Assembly (NCBI RefSeq): GCF_027172205.1
Contig: NC_070614.1
Span: 40,182,001-40,246,000 of the forward strand
Reading direction: 5' to 3'
Origin: Podarcis raffonei
Lineage: Eukaryota > Chordata > Lepidosauria > Squamata > Lacertidae
DNA length: 64,000 bases
A program made the translations under genes and the position numbers. Shown piece by piece: positions 47,572-59,800 of this stretch; the first letter of the stretch is position 1, and each line of letters begins with the position of its first letter. Under the pieces are notes generated by a model, which did no database searches, was not told where the DNA came from, and worked only from the letters and a program-made list of their open reading frames with translations.

Positions 47572-47816
47572 ATAATTCTGAGACAGGCAGTCCCGAGCGC
47601 AGGCTGGGCTGCCAAGGAACCCAGGAGCTGGACGGCTCGTCCCAGTGGCTGGCTGACCAGAATGAGGCCGGTTCCGAGCATGCACTGGAGCAGGAAGCCA
47701 GCACTACAACCGCAAACGAAGCTGTTGGGACGAGAGGCAAAGAGCAAGAGAGAACTAAAATGCAGAGCAGTCCTCCCCAACAGCAACATGCGCTGCAACC
47801 ACAGGTAGAGTTGGAG
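47572..47816 (+). CDS. SRCAP: SRCAP exon holding the conventional start codon
   Basis: The exon opens (in the extension frame) DNSETGSPERRLGCQGTQ ... ANEAVGTRGKEQERTK and then meets ATG at 47760 ([15 protein letters not shown]), matching human SRCAP MQSSPSPAHPQLPVLQTQ. Tandem donors exist 12 nt apart: after 47804 (CACAG|GTAGAG) and after 47816 (TTGGAG|GTGAGG). Both are phase 0; the longer adds VELE. In the conventional mRNA 47572-47759 is leader. Confidence 0.85.
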
Positions 47817-50800
47817 GTGAGGGGAATCCCAGTGTAAGGCCCTGTGTTTTGAGGCCGCTTACTGGATTACAGTTTTTCAAAGCACTGTAGTTCATTAGGG
47901 GTCTTCAGAATGAATTTTGACTGCTTTAGTGAAGTATGTGGATGATTGTACTACAAAGAGCATCTGTGAGAGTCAGAACAAGGGATGCTCTTCTCTGATG
48001 CTCTACCTAGACAAGCTCCCCAGAGCTGTTGGGTTCCTTTAAGGCTGCTATAATAATTTTCTACCCTCGTTTGTCTCCTCTTGTTCATCTCAGACTGCAT
48101 CGGACAGAATGACAGGCAGTAACCCAGTGTCACCAGCCTCCTCGGGCTCACCTGCCTCAACTGGCAGCATCTCACCACCACATCTCACCCACGACTCCTC
48201 GCTGGACAGTCACCCAGGTTTTGATGTTCCCAAGACACAGAACAGAGCCCTTGTGTCGCCCGGGATGTACACCTCCCCGGACCCTGCAAGCATGTGGGAC
48301 AAGACACACGCGGAGATTGCTGAGCAGGCCAAGCATGTAAGCCACGCAGGGTCCAGGGATCATTTGGCCCCTTCTGCCCTCTTGAGTTGGGCATGAACAT
48401 ACACAATCTAAGTTAACATTCTGTTTAGTTTGTCCTTCCAAGCTGCAGTTCACAGGGATATAGTGTTTTGGGCTAACTGACTTGGGGGATGTATTCCAGG
48501 AGGCAGAGATTGAAAACCGCATCGCAGAAATGAAGAAGGAAGGGTTCTGGTCCATGAAACGGCTGTCGAAGGTGCCTGAGCCAGTCCGGCCCAAAGTGCA
48601 CTGGGATTATCTTTGCGAGGAGATGCAGTGGCTGTCTGCTGACTTTGCCCAGGAGCGCCGATGGAAGAGGGGTGTTGCGAGGAAGGTGAGTTTGACGGAA
48701 ACAGCTGCCAATCTCCAAACATTTAACCCATCTCTTTCAGTCAGTTTTCACTCATGCATTCCAATCTCTGGGTTTAAGGGCATTTCGTAATCGTGCACTT
48801 TTGTAACACCTCAGGCTTGTGGCTTGTGCTGTTGTAGAAAAGCAATATAATATGTGTGTCCCTAGGGTTTCCATCCACTTTAGTGAAGTGGAGCTAGCTA
48901 CGACCCACATTTAGGAAGGACTGTTTAGAGCCGTGGAAATCTGTGAAGACTTGTGATTATTAACATGATCCTTCTCTCCTTTGTTGCTTGCAGGTGGTGC
49001 GCATGGTGATCAGACACCACGAAGAGCAGAAGCAAAAAGAAGAGCGAGCCAAACGGGAGGAGCAGGCCAAGCTGCGCCGTATTGCCTCGTCCATCGCCAA
49101 AGAGGTCAAGCAATTCTGGAGCAACGTAGAGAAGGTACGTGAGGAACCTGTCTGGCATCATAAAAGCAGCATGCAGGCCTTGCTCCTGAATACAGGAGCC
49201 ACACCTTGAGCCAGGTGTCTGGAGCTGGTTGCCTCTACTCTGCCTAATCAAAAATACTGTGGATTCATCCATAGAAGGGTTGATTGAATCTCTTGCCTTC
49301 ATAGTTTGTTGGTGGAATTTCTCTAATTAATATATGCGTATACATACACATATACATACATGCATACACACATATATGAATGACTTCATTTAGACAAAAT
49401 ACATAAAGTATAACAAAGCAGAATTTCAAACACATAAAGCATGCAGTTAGTTGGAGGTTTTGTCTGTTGTATATTTATGTCCACTCTCATTCATTCTTCA
49501 CTTCTGCATTCATATTAAAAAGGTGAGGCAAATTATGCTCTTGTTTATTCTCCTACAGCAGGGAAATGAATTGTTCTGCTCTGTCTCAAAACATCAGTTG
49601 CTTTTATTGCTTGTAATTGGAGTTACTGTTCCAAATAACTGAATTGGGTTTTTTTGCTTTTACATGAGTAACAAAGTGCTTTTTTAATAGCTTTGAAAAA
49701 TTTGCAAGGTTAAGGTTGCAGAGAAAAGAGTGGCACTGTGTGCACAGGGCTACTGAAGACTTAGAGAAGATAGTAGCTCTTTGCCCATGTTGCCTTTAAC
49801 TCAAGAGCAAGTTCTAGCACAGCACATTCTGCAGGAATGAACTTGGAGACTTCTCCCCTAACTCTTTTTTCCTCAGGTTGTGCAATTCAAGCAGCAATCA
49901 CGTCTGGAGGAGAAACGGAAAAAAGCCTTGGACCTGCAGCTAGACTTCATAGTGGGCCAGACAGAGAAATACTCGGACCTACTGACCCAGAGCCTCAATG
50001 AGACCTTTCCCGTTCCCAGCAAGACCGGCGGCTCCCATGCGGGCTCTACTGCCTCTAGCCCACCGCACCCCAGTCACCTCACTGAGGATGAAGGTCAGAA
50101 ACTTAAAAGTCTCAACCCTTTTCTCTGAAACTGCCCAGCCCCAGCCCATCCAGGGCTAGCTCAACACAGGTACCCCTATATGGCTTACATCCTATGAATG
50201 TAATTGCAGGAGGGAAACTTCCATGCCCATTCCCTCCTCCTGCCCAACCAAACATGGTAGAATTGTAATGTGTGCTTCTTTTGAGGAGAGACTGTGTAAG
50301 CCCCAAGGAGTTGTGTCTGACCACTCCCCTCTTCCTTCTCTGGCAGATGGGGATTTTCAACCCCATGACGAGTCGGATGATGAGGAGACTATCGAAGTAG
50401 AAGAGCAGCAGGAAGGGAATGATTCAGAGACTCAGCAACGGGAGATTGAGTTGCTTAAGCAGGAGAGTGAACTGCCCCTGGAAGAGCTGCTGCAGTCACT
50501 GCCACCCCAAATTTTGGAGAACTCCTTCAGCGTTCCCCCTTGTGCCTCTAGTTCTGAAAATGATGAAGAGGAGGAGGGTGACAGTGAAGAGGAAGAGGAG
50601 CAGGACGAAAAACAGACTTCCAAGAAGTTAAAGGTGTGCTGCTGGTTTATGGGCAAGTCTTGGGTTCAGATGCGTAGGGAACTCTACTTAGAATATGCAG
50701 CTACAGAATTCTGACCATTGTTCAGTCACACTTCAATGGGCATCACCAGCAGGTAGGAAAGGGACACAGTCAGGCAATGGATCAGGCTGGGCCTGGACAG

Positions 50801-53800
50801 GCAAGGGCCTAGCTGTAGATAGCAGGAAAGATTAAGTTAGTTGAGAATAGTTGTTGCCAGATTTCTGTCCTGCTTTCTGTAACATGCACTGCTAAAGGCC
50901 TCCCATCTTGGTCTGAAAGCCCTTTCTCATACTTGGCAGGAGAAGCCAAAGCCCGTTACTCAGAGGAATAAAAAACCCTGGAAGCCCGATGAAGAGGATG
51001 AGGAGTTCACTGCCAATGAGGAGGAAGGTGAGCCTGTTATTTTGGGTCTGCGGTTGACTGAGCATGTTGGAAACTTGAGGCAGGGACCAGCGTTGGAATC
51101 CTATCATTCAGTAACACAGGGCATCCTTCCTCTTGTAGCTGAAGATGAAGAGGAAACAATAGATGCAGAAGAAAAGCTGGAAGGAGATGTGGATCACAGC
51201 CAGGAGCTGGATGAGCTGGCCAAGGAAGGTTCGGAAGCAGATGGTGGCTGGGGTGGCAAATGGGGGTCAGGACTTTCATTCCCTGGGCCCTGAACACTAT
51301 TCGCTTTATTACTAAATTGTGTTTCCGAATGTCTGCTAGGTCTGTGAACCATCGTTCCCAGAATTTCTGCTCTTAAAGGGACGTAGGGCCAGGGTAAGCA
51401 CCTGCCCCAACTCAGTATTGTATTTCTTGCCCTACCCCCAAGTGTTTCCAGTTGCCCTAGAACCTGTAATCTGACTTGGTAGACCAACCTTACTTGTTGG
51501 TGAACTGAGTTGGGCCTATATTGGTTGCACTATGTCTATTTCCATTTTTTTCCACAACCATGGGAAGATAAAGCAGTTTTGCCAACATAAGTCTAAAAGG
51601 GGACTGATTTGAACTGATGGACAAGATTTGGTGAGCTCAGAAATGATGACAAGTCATTGAACCCAAAACCTAGGCTGGGGTTTCCAAGATGGAACCCTCT
51701 GTTGTAATTTGTAGCTAGTTACAGAACCAGAGGGCCACTTCAACAGGATATGATCAGGGATCAGAGAAGAGAACTATCTATCTTAGTGTTTGGGCATAAT
51801 CTTGTGCTTTCTTTCGCTTTGGCAGGTGAGCTGCCCATGGATGAGTTGCTGCAGAAATACGCTGGCGCCTATACCTCAGACTTTGAGATGGAGGAGTCGG
51901 ACACGTCATCCGAGGCCTCGGAGCCCAGCACTTCTGAGTATGAGGAAGAGTCAGAGGAAGAAGACAGCAGTAGCCAGTCAGGTATAAAGGAAGGGAATGG
52001 GTCTTGTAACTTTGGAAAGTAATTGAATCTTAAACGTAATTACAGTGGTACCTTGATTCTCAAACTTAATCTGTTGTGGAAGTCTGTTCCAAAACCAAAG
52101 CTTTCAAAACCAAGGCGCGTTTTCCCATAGAAAGTAACGTAAAACAGATTAATCCGTTCCAGACTTTTAAAAACAACTTTTGGAAAACTGGAACACCTAC
52201 TTCCAGTTTTGCAGCATTCTGGTTCCAAGTTCATGAACTAAGCTGTTCGAAAACCAAGGTACCACTGTATTATCTTCCCTTTATAGCCGAAGGTATTCTT
52301 AGCAGGTGTCCTCAAGTATTTGCCTCAGTCTTGGGATCAGACGTCGTTTTTGAAGAAATGTTTGTCCCCAAAACAACTTAACATGCTGCATTTGTCTTGA
52401 TGGAGTTTGTGGCACATAACAAATGATTTCTTGAATAGAGCAGTGTAGTTTGTAAGGCACTGATTTAAAGATGATAGCAATAAATTGCCAGCTGCTTTTT
52501 GTCCTGACATTGCTAGTTCTTTCAGATTCCACGGAAGAGGTGGAGAGTGAGCAGGATGAAAGTGAAGAAGAGGATGCCATGGAAGGCGGGGAAGAAGAAG
52601 CCTCTGTGAGCCAGGAGGAGGACTTTGGTGTTGCGTATCTTCTGAAGCAGGATGAGGATCGTGGTGGCGAGGGAGACAATGACTCGACTCCAGCCCCAGG
52701 GCCCAAGAAGGAGATCACAGACATAGCAGCCGCAGCGGAAAGCCTGCAACCCAAAGGTTATACCTTGGATACTACGCAGGTGAGTCAGAGGGAATCTGCA
52801 GGGGATTGCACTGGAATAAAGCAGGCAAATTATATTGCCCTTCTCCCATGTAGGTTAAGACGCCTATTCCCTATCTGTTGCGTGGGACACTGCGAGAATA
52901 CCAACACATTGGTCTGGACTGGTTGGTCACCATGTATGAGAAGAAACTCAATGGTATTCTGGCGGATGAGATGGGGCTTGGCAAAACAATCCAGACGATC
53001 TCGCTGCTGGCGCATCTGGCCTGCGAAAAGGGTGGGTCAGGAACTTTGAGAAGAGAACGGAGGGTGAGGATGGGCTCCTTGCTAGAAGCAGTAGATGACA
53101 TCTTAAACCTCCTAAGATGTGGAGTAACAAAATTCATGCTCTCGGTGCTTTTAGTGGTCACTGTTCCCTTTGGCAGCTTGGCTTTAACAGCTCCATTCTG
53201 GGGACAAATGGGCTATGGAGAGCAAGCTCTGGAGGGGAGAGAGCTGGATTTGCTCAGGGGAGGGCATGTGGCTGAGGAGTGAGGCACAGAGGCAGCCTTG
53301 GTCTCCAGAGTCATGGAAGCTTCTCTGCTGTGCTTGTGTGCTCCTGTAGGCAGCTGGGGCCCCCACCTGATCATCGTTCCCACCAGCGTGATACTGAACT
53401 GGGAGATGGAGATCAAGCGCTGGTGCCCCAGTTTCAAGATCCTCACCTACTACGGGGCACAGAAGGAGCGTAAGCTAAAACGGCAGGTGAGAGAACTCAG
53501 GCTTTGCAGCTGGGACCAGAGATGGGTTTTGTGTCTCACAATGTAAATGGTTTTATACCTCCAGATAAGCAAAAAAAGGGGGGTCTTTGTGGTTGAAAAA
53601 ATGTAATGTTGGGTATTGTTTTCCTCTGGGAAACATTCTTACTTCTATGGGTCCTTTGATAAAATATTTAAAAGATTTCCCTCCCCCACCATCTGTTTCT
53701 AAGTAAATCAAAAAGGGTGGCTAGTCTACAAAGTGGGAAACTATACTATTAGCATTATTTTGGGTAGTATGTACTGTATGGTGCTAAATTACCGTATTTT

Positions 53801-56800
53801 CCCCTCTATTACACGCAGATTTTTTCTCCTAAAAAGTAAGGGGAAATGTCTGTGCGTGTTATTGAGCGAATGTGTGGTCCCTGGAGCTAACAAGCGCGAG
53901 TGAAGGCAAAAATCAGGCAAATATCAAATCGTCCGGAGAAGGGAGGAAAGAAGGAAGCTGCTGCTTTCCTGCATTCTGCCTCAGGGTCTTACTGCCCACC
54001 CGCTTCTGTTTCCTTACTGTGTTTGCTCAAACGGAACAAAGAGCAGAGAAAACCCCTCCCCTCCAGGCAAGCAGAGTGGAAAGCAGAGTCCTTCCTTCTA
54101 ATTCCTCTCCGTGCGTCTGGGACTCGAAGGCAACATGCAGGTTGGGGGGGGGGAGAGAGAGAGAGCTGGCTGGCTTGTGGGGGGGGGGGACTTTTGCCTT
54201 CCTTTCCTCCCTCCGGTAAAACCCCTCTCCTGCATTCTTAGCCAGCTGCCTCTCTGCACACCCCTTTCGGCGCTCCTTATCCTTTCTATGTTTTTCCTTC
54301 CCTCCCTACTTAAAACGTGGTTCCAATCACGGATCCACATGGATCCTCAGGATCTTTGCATTGAGTCACCCCAAATTCACCATCAGATCACATAGCAATG
54401 ATCTGATGCAAAAACAGGGCTGCAATGGTGCAAAAACATGGTTACAAAGCACGGATCCACATGGATCCTCAGGATCTTTGCATTGGGTCACCCCAAATTC
54501 ACCATCAGATCACATAGCATGTCCATGGCTACAGCCTGCACCAAAAAAATCACGCACCCACTGTTGCCTGGGGCTGCAATGGTACAAAAACATGGTTACA
54601 AAGCATGGATCCACATGGATCCTCAGGATCTTTGCATTGGGTCACCCCAAATTCACCATCAGATCACATAGCATGTCCATGGCTACAGCCTGCACCAAAA
54701 AAATCACGCACCCACTGTTGCCTGGGGCTGCAATGGTGCAAAAACGTGGTTACAAAGCATGGATCCACATGGATCCTCAGGATCTTTGCACTGGGCTACC
54801 CCAAACTCACCGTCAAATCACATGTCTGTGGCTGCAGCATGAAGCACAAAAATGATACATCCACTGTTTCATTCAGATTTTTTTTTCTTGTTTTCCTCCT
54901 CTAAAAACTATGTGCGTGTTATGGTCAGGTGCGTGTTATCGAGCGAAAAATACGGTAGGTTTGGTGGTCACGCTGTGCTAATAAGAGATCTGTTTTAAGG
55001 AAACTGAGATGATGTTTGTGGGTAATTGTAATGCAGTCTCTGATCCGTATGTGGCTCGCAGTAGAAGACATATAGCTAGCATAATTTCCCAAAAGCACAG
55101 AAAGAAAGTATTGAAATAGTATGTGTCATATGAGTCCAGGGGATAGAGATAACCTCATATTGTAAAAAGAGGCACAAGTTGTACTCCAGAATTGATTTGT
55201 ATTGTATGTAACTATATTTGTGTGTCTATTCATTTTGGGGAGGGGGGGGGAACCAGTTGGTGAAACATGGGCAAATCATGCTATCGTATTTCTTTGCTGG
55301 CACACGACAAAGGAATATGAAGCCCACCTCTATAGCTCAGTTGGTAGAACAGGAGACTCCTAACCTTAGGGTCATGGGTTCGAGCCCCATGTTGGGGAAA
55401 AGATTCCTGCCCTGCAAGGAGTTGGACTAGATGATCCTTGTGGTCCCTTCCAGCTCTACTTTTCTATGATTCTCTGAATAAGACATGGTGGCTCAATTCT
55501 TTGGTACTCCAGGAAACATAAGGTAGGGAAACCCTAAGTAGAGATATTAAAGAATTTTAGTTATTTTTAGTCTCCAAATTACTTGATAATAGTCTGGAAT
55601 GGATTTAAGGCTGAAATAAGGGGTTCTTAGATCGGTATCGTTCTTAAATAAGTAGTGCAGGACCCTCCTCTATACACTCTTTGGCACCTGCTTAAATCAT
55701 TTTTGTTTACCCAAGCCAATTCAGACATGTAGAATGTTTCATGTGTTATATCTCTTTTGAATGTTTTTAAACATATGTTTCTAAGTGCTTTCTATCAATA
55801 TTTTTAATGTGTTTTTTATCTTTGTGAAATGCTTAGAAGTTGTTGTTTTTTAACAATCAAGTGGTATATAAATTTTGTTAAATAACTATCAAAATAAGAA
55901 ACTCAGAGAGGGCTGGAAGTTCCCTGCCTCAGGTCTACAGCTGTTGAGCTAGGTGCCTCTGGCATTATTGGTCACAATTGTAAGCCTTCACTGTCTGTAC
56001 TCAGGGTTGGACCAAGCCCAATGCCTTTCATATCTGCATCACCTCATACAAGCTGGTACTGCAGGACCACCAGGCCTTTCGACGCAAGAATTGGAAGTAT
56101 CTGATCTTGGACGAGGCTCAGAACATTAAGAACTTCAAGTCTCAGCGTTGGCAGTCTCTGCTAAACTTCAACAGGTAAGGGTGTGTGCGGTGATGGGCTT
56201 GAGGTGATGGGGCGCAGGGTGGGGAACGCCTCCCTCTCAGAGGTTCTCACTGTCCTGTCATATTCCTGTTCCAGCCAGAGGCGGCTTCTTCTGACCGGAA
56301 CTCCTCTCCAGAACAGCCTGATGGAGTTGTGGTCCCTCATGCACTTCCTGATGCCCCATGTCTTCCAGTCCCACCGCGAGTTTAAGGAGTGGTTTTCCAA
56401 CCCACTGACGGGCATGATTGAGGGCAGCCAGGAGTACAATGAGAACCTGGTGAAAAGGCTACACAAGGTGAGCGGGGTGGGGGTGAGGGTACAGAGAGCA
56501 GCTGGCATGGTTGGAAGGCGAATGGGAATTGATTATCTCCACCTCCCCAGGTGCTGCGGCCCTTCCTGCTGCGGAGGGTGAAAGTGGATGTAGAGAAGCA
56601 AATGCCAAAGAAATACGAACATGTCATCAAGTGTCGGCTTTCCAAGCGCCAGCGTTATCTCTACGATGACTTCATGGCCCAGGCTACGTAAGTACAGAAA
56701 GCTAGTTGAGGGGAGGGCGGGATGGGGTGCTGCACTAGGGCTTGCTTGGCTCTCAGTGGCCTGGATCTTAGAGGGCTGGTGGGCAGGCGCTCTGGAGGAT

Positions 56801-59800
56801 GAGCCTAGTGTTTTATTCTCTGGCTTTGGTTATTCAGCCCTGGACAAGCCATCCTTTATGCCATTCCTCTTTAACATCAGCAGCTGTTATTCTGATGCTT
56901 GGCACCTCTGAGTCTGGCTCACCCTGTGGCTGGTTTCTCTTTTAGCACCAAGGAGACATTGGCAACGGGGCACTTCATGAGCGTCATCAACATCCTGATG
57001 CAGCTCCGCAAAGTCTGCAACCACCCCAACCTCTTTGACCCACGGCCAATCCACTCGCCATTTATCACAGAAGGCATCTGCTTCAACACAGCTTCCCTCA
57101 TCCTCCATGCCCTTGATAACGACCCTTTCAAGGCAAGTTTGTTCTCTCTCTGGTCTAGTAGGAGAGGGAAATGCTCCATCTAGATGCTCCAGGTTGGGCA
57201 AGAGATCATTTGTCTTTGGGGCAAGAAGGGGTATGTGTAAGTACCTAGGGTGACCAGACCCTATAATTGGGACTGTGCTTATTTCCTGCATATGGGCCTT
57301 GCTCCTTACAGCATGCGGACTTGGGCATTTTCGATCTGATCAACTTGGAGGGTCGTGTGTCCCGTTATGAGACAGACACCTTCCTGCCCAAGTGGAAGGT
57401 GACAAGGAAACTGATTGAAGAGATTGCTGAGTCCCCAGACCCTCCTCCCAGACCCAAGCCGGTCAAGATGAAAGTTAACAGGTACCTGTGATCCTTCTCA
57501 TTCTCAATAGTGGGCAGCTTCCAGCAGTGGTTTAATGTTGCTCCAGCCACTCTGTGCTGCTTCCAATAAATTATAAAACTACAGCAAAACATCAAACATT
57601 AAAACAGTCTTTGTTCTTTGCTGCCCAAAGTCTGCACACCCCATAATGTTGCTGCTAGTATTAGAAAAGCAGCATTAAGCGTTTTATCTTGTCCTTGGAT
57701 TGGTCGTTGCTGGAGAATGCAGGAAGCCTTCTAGCACAGAGAAGAGGCTGACATCAGGTTTTGCCTCTTGCCAGCTGCATGGCAGAACACAGACTAATCA
57801 CAAAGCCCTCACCTTAGTGACTTCCCAGGATCCTGACTCAGAATATTCCTTTGGCTAAGGCAGAGAAAGTAAAGTAGTTGTGCTTGAGATTTGCCTAATA
57901 GGAGTTTCGCTGTAGAGAACACAGATTTTGTGAGAAGAGGATTTCCATTGTGTTAGTTCTAAATCGGTCTCCCTACCCACAGGATGCTGCAGCCAGTGCC
58001 CAAGCCGGAGAACCGAACTGTGGTGCTGGTGAACAGCCCTCGTCCCACAACCCCTCTGCAAAAGCCCATTGCCCCTGTCCTTCCAGAGACACTGACGCCT
58101 GCTCTGGCCCCCATCCAACACCCGGGCCCAGTCTTGCCAGGACCAGTGCAGCCCCCCACACTCCCTGTTGCGGTCTCTCTCCCCATGCCCATCCCTTTGC
58201 CCTCCTCACCAGTGACCATGTCAATACCAGTGCCGCCTTCCATCAGACCACAGACCCAGACTCTAGTGCCTACGCTGAGCCAGAACAACACAGCTGCTGC
58301 TCTGCTGCAAGGCCAGGCCTCTACTCCACAGGGTAAGATTCAGAGGTCCCAAAGCAGTGGTAACGGGGAGGGAAGAAAAGGGGCTGGGAGCTAATTCACT
58401 TTCTCAATTGAGCCCTGGCATCTCAAGTTCTTCTCTACAGTGATGTACTAAGAATTTTTACTGCCTGAAACGTATCTACCTTTCTGGCATACAAGTATTC
58501 TGTATTGGGGTGTCAAATCTCTCGCTATCAAAAAAAGGGGTTTTTAAGCTAGTAGCCCTTGCAAGTTGCAGGGGGGAAATGTGCCGATTTTGTGTGTTGG
58601 AACAATTTCAATCCTGCATCTGAATGAGAGAGAAGAGGGTATTGCTTGGAAGGGTTAGTAAAGGCAGAGATATAGTGAGAAAAGTTTTCTTTTATGCCAC
58701 TGGGAACAAAACAATGGCTTCTTCCTTTCTTTTCTTCTTTTTAAATGAGACCAGGGCTAGACTAGGAGACACTACAAATCTGTAATCTTTTCCCATTTCT
58801 CCACAGTCCTGCCTGTGGCGATGACTGCAGCTCAGCTGGTCCCAAATGCTCCCCGACCCCTCCTCCAGCCATCTCCTCTTCCCACCGCCACCACAGCATC
58901 TTCCTCGCTGAAACCTGGTGCACTGCCAGCCCCTGTGGGGCAGCAGCAGCCCATCAACACCTTAGCCATCACGTCCTTGGGGCAGCAGCAGCCCATCAAC
59001 ACCCAGCCCATCAGCCCCTTGGGTGTCCCTCCCATGGGGCAGCCACCTCTGCCCATCAGCACCTTGGGTGTGTCCTCTGTGGGGCAGCCGCCACCGCCCA
59101 TCAGCACCGTGGGTGTTTCCCCCATTGGACAGCAGCTGCCACCCACCAACACTTTGGGTCCAGCTGCTACAGCCCAGCAGTCAACCAGCACCATGGGCAC
59201 AGGCGCCATAGGAGGCATGATGAAGCCCGTGAACATCCATTCCGCTGTGCCCACCTTGCCAGGCTACAACTTTGCAACTGCTGGAGCCCTTCAGCAAAGG
59301 CTTCTGCTGTCCCCGGATATGCAGGCACGGTTGCCCTGTAAGTATGGAGAGACCGCTGGGAAGGAGGCAGCACAGTTTGATCATCTCCCAAGCCTAACCA
59401 GTATCTTCTTTCACTGCAGCGGGCGAAGTGGTAAGCATTGGGCAGCTTGCCTCACTGGCCACCCGGCCCCTGCAGAGTGCTCCAGGGAGCAAACCCCTCA
59501 CCTTCCAAATCCAAGGCAACAAGCTTACCTTGACGGGTACACAGGTCCGGCAGGTCACTATGCCTCAGCCAGCCCGACAGCTGCCAAGTAGGTAACCCCC
59601 CCCCCCCAGCATCCCACTATCCCAAACTCACTTTTCTCCTCTGTGTCCTGTCAGAACCTGATGGGCAGCTCTGCACAGTGTGTCGGTTGCTAGACTACTG
59701 TGCTACTGGAAATAGTTGGTAGGGTGGGCAGGCCCCGGTACGACTTCATTGAGCCTTCCCTAATGATTGTCTTTGGGGGAGGGTTCTGCTCTCTTGACTG

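Noticed and set aside
54361-54855. 164-codon frame over the tandem array
   Set aside because: Lies wholly in the 154-bp repeat; the repeated peptide reflects the DNA repeat, not a gene.
55327-55400. tRNA gene candidate
   Set aside because: The A and B boxes are fused to a non-tRNA body and a CR1-like tail, and a diverged sibling exists at 2080; it is a SINE.
59588-59595. Alternative SRCAP donor AG|GTAACC four bases downstream of 59587
   Set aside because: It shifts the frame and destroys the [13 protein letters not shown] reading of the next exon.
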